Source: Acetatifactor muris
GTDB taxonomy: Bacteria; Bacillota; Clostridia; Lachnospirales; Lachnospiraceae
Reading direction: 5' to 3'
Length of the DNA: 64,000 bases
NCBI RefSeq assembly: GCF_024623325.1
Contig: NZ_JANJZD010000005.1
Span: 186,001-250,000, forward strand
Part shown: one piece after another, positions 56,638 to 64,000 of the stretch
Layout of the letters: every line of letters starts with the position of its first letter
Numbering within the stretch: the first letter of the stretch is position 1
Program-made: the position numbers and the translations under genes
The notes under the pieces: generated by a model
Seen by the model: only the letters and a program-made list of their open reading frames with translations
Databases searched by the model: none
What the model was told of the DNA's origin: nothing

Positions 56638-58323
56638 TCAGCCCGCCTCGGCGGTGTCAGTGGTGTTGATTTCAATATACTCGGCAATCCGGCGGAACTC
56701 GTCCGCAAACTTAAAGTGAACACTGATATTGCCGTTTTCGTAAACCTTGATATGGTCTACCAGTTCAATCAGGATTTCGCGGGTCAGCTTTTCGATGTTC
56801 TGATATTTTGCAAAAGCTACCAGCGCGGGATGCTGCTGGTCAACGCCGTTTGAGAGCTCTTTCCGTTCAGCCGTCAGCCGGGCCAGCAAATCCGAGAGCC
56901 CGGCGGCCTGCCGCTCATAATCGGTTTTCATTTCCCGATATTCCTGCTGGGAGATTTCCCCGTCTTTCCAGTCTTGATACAGTGACTGCTTGTAGCGGGT
57001 GATTTTCGTCAATTCCTTTTCCTTTGCGGCAATCTGGTCGTTAAGGCGGTGGGATTGACTTTTTTTCAGCGGGGCCGCATTGATATGGGCTACTATTTCC
57101 GAGTAGGAAACGGCAGTGCTCACTTGATACTGGATGGCAAACAGAACAGCGGCCTCCAGACGGTTGTGTTTGATAGAGTGCATGGTGCAGGCTGTCCGGG
57201 AGCGTTTCTTGTAAGTGGAGCAGGAATAATAAACATTCTTCCCGCTCTGGCTCCGGGTCACGGCCTTGCCGCAGTCAGCGCACCTCAGAAAGCCGCTGAA
57301 TAAATGGAGCTCCCGCTTTTTAGGGGCCGTCCGGGTGTCACGTTTCAGAAGTTCCTGCACCCGGTCAAAGGTTTCGTGGGTGATGATGGCCTCGTGGGTA
57401 TCGGGGACGCGCACCCATTCATCCTCCGGCACAGCCTCAATCTGGTGTACCTTGTAGCTTTTCACCCGGCGGCGGCCCTGTACTAAATCCCCGGTGTAAA
57501 TAGGATTTCTGAGAATATCCGTTATAATCTTGTTCCCCCACATGGGAGCGTCCGATATAGCCGGGGAGTAGGGCAGGCCCTTTAGCTTTCGGTAAGCTGT
57601 GGGGCTGGGTATGCCGTGGTCATTCAGATACATCACAATTTGAAGTTTGGCCGTACCTTGCAGGCACATCTCGTATATCTTTTTGACGGTTTCAGCGGCC
57701 TCCGGGTCAACGATTAGCTGGTGCTTGTCTTTGGGGTCTTTTATGTAGCCGTAGGGAGCAAAAGAGCCTATGTACTGGCCGTTGCGCCGCTTATAATCAA
57801 AAACCTGCCGGATTTTCTTTGAGGTCTGATAACAATACTGGTCATTCATCACGTTTGTTATCGGAACGATGATGCTGTTCACGCTGTCCGGGTTTAGGTA
57901 GCTATCCACGCCCTCGGCCAAGCTGATAAAGCGGACGCCCATCTGCACAAAAAGGTTATCAATCAGACTTCCAGCATCGCTATAATTCCGGGCGAAACGG
58001 GAAAGGTCTTTCACCACAACGCAGTTGATTTTCCCGCTCATCACATCCCCCAAGAGCCGCTGGAAACTTTCGCGCTCCGTATCGGTTCCCGTGTGGCCGT
58101 CATCCACATACTCGGTGTAGCTTTCAAATTCTTCCGCATGGTTGAAGTGAAAATCATTGAGAATGTCGCGCTGGTTTTTCACGCTGTTGCTATCGTCAAG
58201 CCCCCGGTTGATTTTCTGTAAATCCTCTCGGGAAAGCCGGATGTAGCCGCCCATTTTCCAGAGCCGGGCCGTATAGGTAGGGGTCAAAGTTTGCTGATAC
58301 CCTCTGTTTTTTGTTCGTGCCAT
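56638..58323 (-). CDS. Large serine recombinase (TnpX/integrase type)
   Basis: 561 aa, intact. Residues about 25-180 are the resolvase catalytic domain with the nucleophile in GGYIRLSRED (near residue 31) and arginines in KDLSRFARNYSDAG. A recombinase domain (APYGYIKDPKDKHQLIVDPEAAE) follows, then a zinc ribbon (CADCGKAV) near residue 345 and a long coiled coil (about 420-490). Such enzymes excise and integrate the element at a short dinucleotide core. Its gene is terminal, as expected for the integration module. Confidence 0.9.
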   Translation of the reverse strand: MARTKNRGYQQTLTPTYTARLWKMGGYIRLSREDLQKINRGLDDSNSVKNQRDILNDFHFNHAEEFESYTEYVDDGHTGTDTERESFQRLLGDVMSGKINCVVVKDLSRFARNYSDAGSLIDNLFVQMGVRFISLAEGVDSYLNPDSVNSIIVPITNVMNDQYCYQTSKKIRQVFDYKRRNGQYIGSFAPYGYIKDPKDKHQLIVDPEAAETVKKIYEMCLQGTAKLQIVMYLNDHGIPSPTAYRKLKGLPYSPAISDAPMWGNKIITDILRNPIYTGDLVQGRRRVKSYKVHQIEAVPEDEWVRVPDTHEAIITHETFDRVQELLKRDTRTAPKKRELHLFSGFLRCADCGKAVTRSQSGKNVYYSCSTYKKRSRTACTMHSIKHNRLEAAVLFAIQYQVSTAVSYSEIVAHINAAPLKKSQSHRLNDQIAAKEKELTKITRYKQSLYQDWKDGEISQQEYREMKTDYERQAAGLSDLLARLTAERKELSNGVDQQHPALVAFAKYQNIEKLTREILIELVDHIKVYENGNISVHFKFADEFRRIAEYIEINTTDTAEAG

Positions 58324-58394
58324 TGTTCCTCCTTCCCTATCACATTACACTTATATTATACCTCTGCCCGGGGCAATCAACAAGGATGTCGATG

Positions 58395-58417
58395 CTTTGG
58401 GACAGTTTGTCTCGAAG
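58395..58417. repeat. TTGGGACA palindrome, copy 1
   Basis: TTGGGACAGTTTGTCTCGAA: imperfect dyad between the recombinase and small-protein genes. Confidence 0.7.
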
Positions 58418-58439
58418 TAGGAACGGGCCGCAACAGCAG

Positions 58440-58706
58440 TTACAGCCCGCTCTTTTGCCGGATAAGAAAGGCGGTCAGCGTCTCCTGCAGGGAGGGGCCG
58501 CCCTCGGCAAATTCGATTTTCACGCCCACGCCGCCCACGCTAAAGCAGTAGGGATTGACGGCCCGTTTTACGAACCGGGCCAGCCGCTCCTCCCGGGGGA
58601 GGGTGCGGTCAAAGGCCATACCGCTCACGTCAGCCAGCGCATCCGCGCTCACCGCGCCGATGTTCACGCTTTTCATTTGTTCCAGCTCTTGTGCGGTCAG
58701 TTTCAC
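58440..58706 (-). CDS. Small conserved mobile-element protein (DUF6870-like)
   Basis: 88 aa from a GTG at 58706 with AAGGAGG 7 bases upstream. The pattern LTAQELEQMKSVNIGAVSAD...RLARFVKRAVNPYCFSVGG..VKIEFA fits small proteins that accompany recombinases in elements of this kind; I link it to DUF6870 from memory. There is no known function. It is flanked on both sides by copies of the TTGGGACA palindrome. Confidence 0.6.
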   Translation of the reverse strand: MKLTAQELEQMKSVNIGAVSADALADVSGMAFDRTLPREERLARFVKRAVNPYCFSVGGVGVKIEFAEGGPSLQETLTAFLIRQKSGL

Positions 58707-58794
58707 GGCAAAACCTCCTTTTGCGTTTTTGGTTGGTGGGGAAACGCGAAAAGGCAGCACTCCGAAAAGTGCCGCCCTTTAGCCTGTCCTCACC

Positions 58795-58814
58795 TTGGGA
58801 CAATTTGTCTCGAA
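58795..58814. repeat. TTGGGACA palindrome, copy 2
   Basis: TTGGGACAATTTGTCTCGAA, differing from copy 1 by one base, upstream of the small-protein gene. Confidence 0.7.
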
Positions 58815-58827
58815 CTTGTTTGAAATG

Positions 58828-58889
58828 GGGAGCGCCGGGCCCGTATGTTTGGCCCGTCAAAAGACAGCGAGTAGCGGCCCGGCGTTCCC
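58828..58889. other. Long inverted repeat in a gene-free stretch
   Basis: GGGAGCGCCGGGCC (58828-58841) and GGCCCGGCGTTCCC (58876-58889) pair over 14 bases with one mismatch, around a 34-base loop. The surrounding 58707-59134 has no convincing gene on either strand; it is GC-rich and may be a regulatory or transfer-related region. Confidence 0.6.
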
Positions 58890-59134
58890 TTGTTTTGTGC
58901 GGCGGCCCCAAGCGGCAAGCGGCCAGCTTGTCCCTCGCGGATCGTGGCCGTGGGGCTGGCAGGTTCCCCACTCGCGGCGGTGGTGTTGGTCGCTCGTCCT
59001 CCCGTGGGAGAAGTCATAGCGCACCCGCCGCCCGGCTCCCCGCGTTCACCCGGGGCCGCCCGCTATTCAGTTGTAGAGAAGAAAAAACTTCCTCTCATAT
59101 ACCACCAGAAAAATGGAGCAAATGGAGACGGCAA

Positions 59135-59557
59135 TCACGGATTTTTTCTCAAATATTTTTTCATCTGTGCGATGCCGCTGAGAACGGAGCGCCGCACCGC
59201 GCTCTTATCCACGCCCTCGGCTTTGGCAATCTCCCGGTAGGTCATGCCGAGGATAAAGTGAGCGTCCACCCGGCGGCCCTGGATCTCCGGCAGGCTGTTC
59301 AGCGCGTTCCACAGGCGGCAGAACCGCTCCTTGAGCTCCAGAACCTCGTCCGGGGTGAGCTCGTGCAGGCAGGCGGAATACTCGATGCCGTCATCCGCGT
59401 CCAAGGAATAGTACGCTTTGTTGTAGCGGGCCCGCTCGGTATAGGCCGCCTCGGAGCGGACACTGGCCCGGAGCGCCTCGGCCACATCATCGGAAACCTC
59501 AATATATTCGTCCTGGGTGTACCAGTAGTAAAAGTCGCGCAAATTGATAATCGTCAT
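59135..59557 (-). CDS. Sigma-70 region 4-like regulatory protein of the mobile element
   Basis: 140 aa from the ATG at 59557, which has GGAGGT 7 bases upstream. The opening INLRDFYYWYTQDEYIEV and ARYNKAYYSLDADDGIEYS are typical of the short sigma-like proteins in Firmicute ICEs. The C-terminal half has an HTH (MTYREIAKAEGVDKSAVRRSV). It likely controls conjugation or excision genes, though whether it is a true sigma factor is unsure. Confidence 0.8.
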   Translation of the reverse strand: MTIINLRDFYYWYTQDEYIEVSDDVAEALRASVRSEAAYTERARYNKAYYSLDADDGIEYSACLHELTPDEVLELKERFCRLWNALNSLPEIQGRRVDAHFILGMTYREIAKAEGVDKSAVRRSVLSGIAQMKKYLRKNP

Positions 59558-59650
59558 GGTATGTACCTCCATATCGTTTTTTGTGGTCGGGTTGCGGGAA
59601 ACGATATGGAGGGCGGCGGGGAGCGGCACCTGGGGGAGCCGCCCCGCACC

Positions 59651-59669
59651 TTGGGACTGTTTGTCCCAA
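59651..59669. repeat. TTGGGACA palindrome, copy 3
   Basis: TTGGGACTGTTTGTCCCAA upstream of the sigma-like gene, next to a GC-rich hairpin (about 59615-59645). Confidence 0.7.
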
Positions 59670-59792
59670 AGTGGAGCCGACAAAAAACGACAACGCCCGC
59701 GCAGCGTTGTGCTGTGCGGGCGCATGAAATGACGCAGTTCTTTATGTACTTACAAATTTCGTGTTGCTGGCCAGAGCAACCCGGTGGAGGGG

Positions 59793-59840
59793 CTAAACTT
59801 TTTTTAACAAATTAAGTTGAGTGCAGATAAAAAAGGACAT
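59793..59840 (-). CDS. 15-residue leader peptide in an RBS-occluding hairpin
   Basis: ATG at 59840 has AGGAGG 7 bases upstream and opens MSFFICTQLNLLKKV, then a TAG. AAGGACA and TGTCCTT (plus 59833-59839 and 59865-59871) form a 7-bp stem that brackets the ribosome binding site and start codon. This resembles translation-attenuation leaders ahead of resistance genes, but the gene expected downstream is not present; the next gene is the sigma-like one 236 bases on. No longer gene is visible in 59558-60052. Confidence 0.45.
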   Translation of the reverse strand: MSFFICTQLNLLKKV

Positions 59841-59923
59841 AATGATACCTCCTGGATACCGCCGTGTCCTTAAAAATGGGCGACTTTAACACACCCTCCG
59901 TTTTCCATTTTTTCAAAAGAAAG

Positions 59924-59958
59924 CGGCGGCCTTGAAATTTACTATTTCAAAACCGCCG
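59924..59958. other. Imperfect hairpin between leader peptide and M23 gene
   Basis: CGGCGG-CC-TTGAAAT (59924 onward) pairs with ATTTCAA-AA-CCGCCG (to 59958): 6 and 7 bp either side of a 2-base mismatch. Confidence 0.5.
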
Positions 59959-59996
59959 TAAGGCTACTGTATTTTGTTTTGGCGCATGGATATTCA

Positions 59997-60035
59997 GCCG
60001 CCGAAACAACGGTTTTTTTATTTCCGTTGGGCGGC
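59997..60035 (-). terminator. Hairpin after the M23 peptidase gene
   Basis: GCCGCC and CAACGG (59997-60012) pair with CCGTTG and GGCGGC (60024-60035), leaving a GAAA bulge. It lies 18 bases past the M23 stop. Confidence 0.5.
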
Positions 60036-60052
60036 TAATCTTAAATGTAAGG

Positions 60053-60898
60053 TTAGATTAAATCATCATTTTTAACATAATGACCATTTGTAATAAATTC
60101 TTGCGGTGTTTTCTTTCCGTCAACAATAATATGAGCAAAGAGGACTGGTAATCCTGCTGATATTGCAAAGCTCTTTCCATATTGAATTTGAAAATGAATA
60201 TGCGGTTCACTTGTATTTCCGCTATTTCCGCATTTTGCAATTACTTGCCCCCTACTGACACTATCTCCTTTTTTCACACAGATACTTTCTGGAAGGAGAT
60301 GTGCTATCATGCTATATTCATGCTTGCTGTGACGAATAATGATATGGTTTCCTCGCACATCCGATGCGGTACAATCGACCTGTCCCTCTGCGATAATAGG
60401 GGTATTTGGAAAGTGACTGACCGCAGAAATGACAACACCATCTGCCGGAGCCAAAACATTTTCTGCAAAGCAGAAGTAATTTTCTAATTGTTCTCTTTCT
60501 CCCGAAAAAGTGGTTTCTTCGTTGTTCATAATAAAAAAATCATAAGCATACCGCTGGGACGGAAGAAACCAAGAATGTGAAGTTTCTTTATCAACCCCTC
60601 CGTTTGCAATATACCACTCACCATCAAACGGGAGTGAATACTGTACTTGCGGTTTATATGAGTTTTTATCCGGGAGCTTAAAGCCATGTCTAAAATGTGC
60701 AATAAGTATTCCAACAAGCATCCATAAATTTTGACCGAGAAACATTAAATTTTGAATGTTGTTACGCATGGGAGAAAATACATTTGCAAAGCCACACAAT
60801 CCGAACAAGAAGAATAGAGTTAGGTACTGGTTATCAAAAAAAACGCCTAAAAACCCAACCCAAAACAACCATTGTAATTTTGAAATAAATTTAAGCAT
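60053..60898 (-). CDS. Membrane-anchored M23 (LytM-type) peptidase domain protein
   Basis: 281 aa. Three hydrophobic segments (about 10-80) are followed by a soluble LytM domain. The metal site appears as RYAYDFF (Asp near residue 127; the usual first His is not obvious) and HIHFQIQYG (His near residue 240), with MIAHLLPESICVKKGDSV and RGQVIAKCGNSGNTSEPH between. M23 enzymes cut peptidoglycan cross-bridges or act as lysostaphin-like factors. The gene is more AT-rich than the element around it and ends a two-gene unit with the XRE gene. Confidence 0.78.
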   Translation of the reverse strand: MLKFISKLQWLFWVGFLGVFFDNQYLTLFFLFGLCGFANVFSPMRNNIQNLMFLGQNLWMLVGILIAHFRHGFKLPDKNSYKPQVQYSLPFDGEWYIANGGVDKETSHSWFLPSQRYAYDFFIMNNEETTFSGEREQLENYFCFAENVLAPADGVVISAVSHFPNTPIIAEGQVDCTASDVRGNHIIIRHSKHEYSMIAHLLPESICVKKGDSVSRGQVIAKCGNSGNTSEPHIHFQIQYGKSFAISAGLPVLFAHIIVDGKKTPQEFITNGHYVKNDDLI

Positions 60899-60901
60899 AA
60901 A

Positions 60902-61957
60902 CTACCTCTCCAAATATTCTCTGTATCTCCGCAAGAGCGATTGAAATTCGGAATTTTCTTTCAAAAACGATGTTTCATCGTGTAATTCAGATTTTAACTG
61001 CTCAATCATTGATGATAAAAGCTGCCGTGGCAGATTGTCCATGTTATCATCGGATAAATTCAAATGCTTGTATAAAATATTCGATGAAATATCCGTCTTT
61101 CCCTCCATAGAAGCAAGGAGTAAAGATAGTATTTTTGTGCAGTACTCCGCATCTTTTTTATTTATTGCACATTCAAGTTTAGCTGTATATGCGGTACATT
61201 CTAAAATGCCAAATTGCTTTGCCAACTGTTCTTGGATGCAAGCCAATTCCTCGGCATCGTCTCCCCGGTTTTCAGACAAAGAAACCTGGGTTAAAGCTAT
61301 TAGTATGGATTGCATTTCAACTGCGATTTCCAACATTCGATGCTCTAATAAAACACACGCAGGTTCATATTCCTTTTTTTGTTGATGTAGATATGCCATC
61401 ATTAACTTTGTATCAGCGGGATAATCATTTAGTAATGTGGCAGCTTTTTCATATTCTTCTTTTTCACAATGCAGATAGAACAAAAAAGAAATTGCTTCTT
61501 TTTTTATTTCAATATTTTCGCTATTGCGTATCCTAAAATACAGTTTAGCAAGTTCTTCACGATATTTACTTTGATGCTCCACTGACTGCAATCCTAAAGA
61601 GGGTTGTAAAAAAACACCCAACGAATAAATTAAATTTTCACAAGTTGGAAATGCCCTAACTTGATCTAAAGCGAATTGAAAACCATCTTCAAACCCATCT
61701 TCCTGAATGATGGATTGAACTTTCATAACAACATTTTTGATCTCCACTTCAGACATTTCCTCATTAAAGGACATGAGCGTATTCAAATCTGTCTTTAACA
61801 ATCTGGCCAAGCCGGGGAGAAGTGTAATGTCTGGATAAGTTGTTCCGTTCTCCCATTTACTAACTGCGGGTATTGAAACACCCAAATACTCCGCAATATT
61901 TTCTTGCGTTAACCCCAAGTGCTTTCGCTTTTCTTTAATTATCTGACTAATTTTCAT
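60902..61957 (-). CDS. XRE family regulator with long helical-repeat C-terminus
   Basis: 351 aa from the ATG at 61957, with GGAGG 5 bases upstream. The HTH covers about residues 1-60 (LTQENIAEYLGVSIPAVSKWENG). The remaining 290 residues are helical and look like TPR-type repeats (FLFYLHCEKEEYEKAATLL), as in peptide-responsive regulators. It lies 3 bases before the M23 gene, so the pair is an operon. A strong promoter with an overlapping inverted repeat sits upstream, suggesting autoregulation. Confidence 0.85.
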   Translation of the reverse strand: MKISQIIKEKRKHLGLTQENIAEYLGVSIPAVSKWENGTTYPDITLLPGLARLLKTDLNTLMSFNEEMSEVEIKNVVMKVQSIIQEDGFEDGFQFALDQVRAFPTCENLIYSLGVFLQPSLGLQSVEHQSKYREELAKLYFRIRNSENIEIKKEAISFLFYLHCEKEEYEKAATLLNDYPADTKLMMAYLHQQKKEYEPACVLLEHRMLEIAVEMQSILIALTQVSLSENRGDDAEELACIQEQLAKQFGILECTAYTAKLECAINKKDAEYCTKILSLLLASMEGKTDISSNILYKHLNLSDDNMDNLPRQLLSSMIEQLKSELHDETSFLKENSEFQSLLRRYREYLER

Positions 61958-61972
61958 ATTGTCCTCCATCTA

Positions 61973-62001
61973 TTTATAAGATTATCATACCTGCGTGACA
62001 A
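61973..62001 (-). promoter_or_regulatory. Promoter of the XRE-M23 operon
   Basis: On the minus strand TTGTCA (61996-62001), a 17-base spacer and TATAAA (61973-61978), about 15 bases before the XRE start. Confidence 0.65.
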
Positions 62002-62019
62002 TAGACAATCGAGCTATTG
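61999..62019. promoter_or_regulatory. Candidate XRE operator overlapping the promoter
   Basis: CAATAG (61999-62004) and CTATTG (62014-62019) form an inverted repeat spaced by 9 bases, overlapping the -35 box. Confidence 0.5.
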
Positions 62020-62136
62020 TTTAATTATAACTCAGAAAAGTTAACTTGCAAGCAACACGAAATAAAATACTACTTTACATCAAATTTCATTACATTCTCA
62101 TAATCTAACACGAAATGTAGAATGATATAGGGTGAT

Positions 62137-62499
62137 ATGAGAATGAACCAAAATGAAAGAAGGTTTGACTTTCACGGCCTCGGGCTGGCGCTCAAAAGAG
62201 CCAGAGAAGAAAAGGGTTGGACACAAGCCTATGTTGCGGAATTAGTAGACCGTGACTCCCGTACCATTATGAATATTGAGAACAAGGGCCAATATCCCAG
62301 CTTTGACCTTTTTGTTAAACTCATTACTATGTTTGACATTTCAGTTGACCAGTTTATTCATGCGGACGGAGGGGCGCAGACAAGTTCTTGCAGAAAACAC
62401 ATTGATGTGCTCCTAAATTCTATGAGTGAAAAAGAGCTTGTCGTGATAGAAGCCACAGCCGAGGGCATTAAGAAAGCCAGAGAAACGGAGGATGCGTAA
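62137..62499 (+). CDS. XRE family regulator of the mobile element
   Basis: 120 aa, ATG at 62137. The HTH is LKRAREEKGWTQAYVAELVDRDSRTIMNIENKG (about residues 18-50), followed by a helical C-terminus (SEKELVVIEATAEGIKKA) that probably dimerises. Such small regulators control excision or transfer genes of integrative elements. It is divergent from the XRE-M23 unit and convergent with the relaxase gene. Confidence 0.85.
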   Translation: MRMNQNERRFDFHGLGLALKRAREEKGWTQAYVAELVDRDSRTIMNIENKGQYPSFDLFVKLITMFDISVDQFIHADGGAQTSSCRKHIDVLLNSMSEKELVVIEATAEGIKKARETEDA

Positions 62500-62558
62500 G
62501 AAAGCGTGACCTTCGTTTTTTTGCGCCATGTAGCGGAAGCGCACGAAATGGCAAGCAA

Positions 62559-62663
62559 TTCGGGTGTGGCCACACCCGAAATTTTTGCTGGGCCGCAGGC
62601 CCGCAAAAATGCTTGTTGGGGAGCCTCCCCAAACCCGGCTCTTTGGGACAAAATGTCCCAAAG
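62559..62663. repeat. Block of four adjacent hairpins between the XRE and relaxase genes
   Basis: In 105 bases there are four near-perfect dyads: a 22-bp palindrome (62559-62580, centre GTGGCCAC), a long stem ATTTTTGC-GGGCC / GGCCC-GCAAAAAT (62581-62610), TTGGGGAG/CTCCCCAA (62616-62632) and TTTGGGACA/TGTCCCAAA (62641-62663). The last is copy 4 of the TTGGGACA palindrome. They lie between convergent genes, so one role may be two-way termination. Confidence 0.8.
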
Positions 62664-62684
62664 AGGTTGGCTGCGTCACCGCCG

Positions 62685-64000
62685 CTATCGCGTCTGTTCC
62701 TTATCGGTGCGCCCGTCCGTAAGGCCGAGCAGATGGTCGATGTTGGCTTTGACCGCCACGGCCTCCCGCATATCCCGCTGGGCTTGCCGATACTCGGCAT
62801 AGAGGGCCTTTTTCCTGTCCGCCAGCTCCCGCCGCTGTTTTTTTCAGCGCGTCCATTTTGGGGAGCTTTTCACCGCCTAACAATTCATTCATAGCGGCCC
62901 GGGCCGCCCGGTAGGTGGCAAGCTCCGCCTCGTGTTCGGCCAGATACTTTTTCGAGTACCGGGCCGCCTTGTAGCCGTCAAATACGGGCCGGGCCTTTGC
63001 ATAGTCCACCACGGCCCCCATCAGCCCGGAGACTTTGGAGAGGGCGGCCTCGGTGGTCTGGAGCTCCCCGGCCAGCGCGTGGGCCCGGTCAACCGCCGCC
63101 GTGGTCTTGGCCGCCAGCGCGTCATAGTCGGTGAGGTTGTTCTCCTGCAAAAACTGGAGGGCGGCGGCCATCTGCTTTAGGTTGTAGACTTTCGCCCACC
63201 GTTCATAAGCCGGGCCCTTGCCCTCGGCCATGCGCTGTTGAATGTCAATGATAAGCCCCACCTGCCGGATCGGGGGCGGCGCGCCTTTGGGGAGCTCCGG
63301 GAGGGGCCGCTCCCCGGCAATCACCGCCCGGATGTCCTCGGGGTCAAAGCCCGCGCCGAGGGTGGATGCCCGGAGCCGGGTGTACTTGTCCTGCCCCGGC
63401 GCGAGGAACGAAACCACGCCGCCCCGCCCGCGCTTGACGGCAAAGCCGGACTCTTCCATCAGCCGGAGGAACGCGGCAAAGTCGGCGGGCTTTTTTTCAA
63501 GGGCCGCGATGATTGCCAGCCGCACCCGCTGTTGAGCGGAGGGCGGCTTGTCGCCTATCCACTGGCCATAGTGGAGGAAACGGCCCTTGCTGTGCTGTTT
63601 GGGATTTTGTATCACGGACAAATCATGCTCCAGACATACCCGGTCAGACAGCCGCCGGAGGGCAAAGCTGGAGCCGAGGAAATTATGGAATTTCCGGGAG
63701 CAGTCAAAGGCCGTGGAATTGAAATAGATGTGGTTGTGAATGTGGCCCTTGTCGGTATGGGTGCAGACGAAAAACTGGTATTTGCCTTTCGTCCAGCGCA
63801 TCGCCGTTTCAAAACCCAGCTTATTTGCCTCCTCCGCCGTCACCTCGCCGGGCGGGAACGCCTGCCGTATCTGGAAGAACAGAGCCCCGCGCTCCACGAG
63901 CCGGGCGGTGGCCGCCTGGTATTCGCTTTTCACCAGCAGAAACTCGGCGGCGGCTGTGGCCGGGTCGCAAAGGTGGGAGGACACGGCCCCCAGCTTTTGG
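62685..64000 (-). pseudogene. MobA/MobL-type relaxase, frameshifted near its C-terminus, 5' end outside window
   Basis: The frame is open to the right edge, so the N-terminus is missing. The relaxase metal motif is HTDKGHIHNHIYFNS (HxH...H), with FALRRLSDRVCLEHDLSVI following. A long helical region occupies the C-terminal half. At a run of seven A (plus 62836-62842) the frame turns to a Gly/Ala/Arg-rich tail ending at 62701. Removing one A restores a conventional end (RKKALYAEYRQAQRD, stop at 62685). The relaxase nicks oriT and pilots the DNA strand; most of the protein is unaffected by the frameshift. Confidence 0.75.

Larger units (their letters stand above)
56580..64000. mobile_element. 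Left part of an integrated mobilizable/conjugative element (right end outside window)
   Basis: From about 56580 the base composition becomes clearly more GC-rich and the genes are typical of gut Firmicute integrative elements: a large serine recombinase at the very end, a small conserved protein, a sigma-like protein, an XRE regulator and a MobA-type relaxase. The left boundary lies between the hydrolase fragment (56579) and the recombinase stop (56638). The exact att site cannot be read without the right end. A more AT-rich cargo block lies at about 60.05-62.1 kb. Confidence 0.75.

Noticed and set aside
58630..59815. Long overlapping frames on both strands (up to 374 codons)
   Set aside because: High GC content leaves random open frames here; they conflict with the GTG-started 88-aa gene and the sigma-like gene, which have good ribosome binding sites.
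62830..62845. Programmed -1 ribosomal frameshift in the relaxase
   Set aside because: The shift needed to reach the conserved tail is +1 (skip one A), and a -1 shift gives no sensible continuation.
1..64000. CRISPR arrays, rRNA or tRNA genes
   Set aside because: No regularly spaced repeats and no rRNA or cloverleaf-type sequences were recognised by eye; a covariance-model scan would be decisive for tRNAs and small RNAs.

Overview
The window looks like chromosome from a gut-type Clostridia bacterium, most likely a member of the Lachnospiraceae. This is inferred from AGGAGG-type ribosome binding sites, a LoaP-type antiterminator, MurJ/DHHW/MBOAT polysaccharide genes, large serine recombinases and a TnpW-like remnant. 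No rRNA, tRNA or CRISPR array was seen. Species cannot be named from the sequence alone.

Region 1 (1-16.5 kb) is mostly housekeeping and carbohydrate metabolism. It holds a YfhO-like membrane protein cut by the window edge, a zinc alcohol dehydrogenase, a class I amidotransferase-like hydrolase, a lipase-like alpha/beta hydrolase and an exonuclease with a topoisomerase-type zinc finger. These are followed by glgX, a cysteine desulfidase-family protein, a MATE transporter, a GH127 arabinofuranosidase with a divergent AraC regulator, and a CPA2 antiporter. Two decayed AAA-ATPase/PD-(D/E)XK remnants flank a Uma2 nuclease gene.

Region 2 (16.8-40.5 kb) is one long minus-strand surface polysaccharide locus. 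At its head are two NusG paralogs (the second is LoaP-like) on either side of a serine-recombinase-like protein that has lost catalytic arginines. A leader with an intrinsic terminator follows, which is a natural target for LoaP. The biosynthetic genes come next: an initiating PglC-type transferase, a 3-acetamido-3,6-dideoxyhexose set (GNAT-ketoisomerase fusion plus aminotransferase), two GT4 glycosyltransferases, a Wzy-like polymerase and a full Wbp-type set for UDP-2,3-diacetamido-2,3-dideoxy-mannuronic acid. An asparagine-synthase-like amidotransferase, a MurJ-type flippase and an O-acetylation pair (DHHW protein plus MBOAT) complete it. The MBOAT gene is frameshifted at a G8 tract. A MaoC-like hydratase and an LpxD-like acyltransferase suggest an unusual acyl decoration.

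Region 3 (40.9-48.1 kb) has a pRiA4b-type protein, an intact small serine recombinase, a DUF308 protein, FtsH, a MarR/TauE pair, and two tandem Uma2 paralogs, the first fused to an HTH domain.

Region 4 (48.2-56.6 kb) is a gene graveyard mixed with intact acetyltransferases and a metallo-hydrolase. Broken genes include a TnpW remnant, an Rpn-type nuclease with an internal deletion, a frameshifted AraC/GyrI regulator, a Ser/Thr kinase broken by an exact 22-bp tandem duplication, an N-truncated large recombinase, and an IS3 fragment fused to a DUF6194 gene start.

Region 5 (about 56.6-64 kb and beyond) is the left part of an integrated mobilizable or conjugative element that appears to have truncated an alpha/beta hydrolase gene. 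It carries a large serine recombinase, a small conserved protein, a sigma-like protein, a short leader peptide in a hairpin, a more AT-rich XRE/M23-peptidase cargo, another XRE regulator and a relaxase that runs off the window. Four copies of a TTGGGACA-type palindrome and a block of four adjacent hairpins punctuate it.
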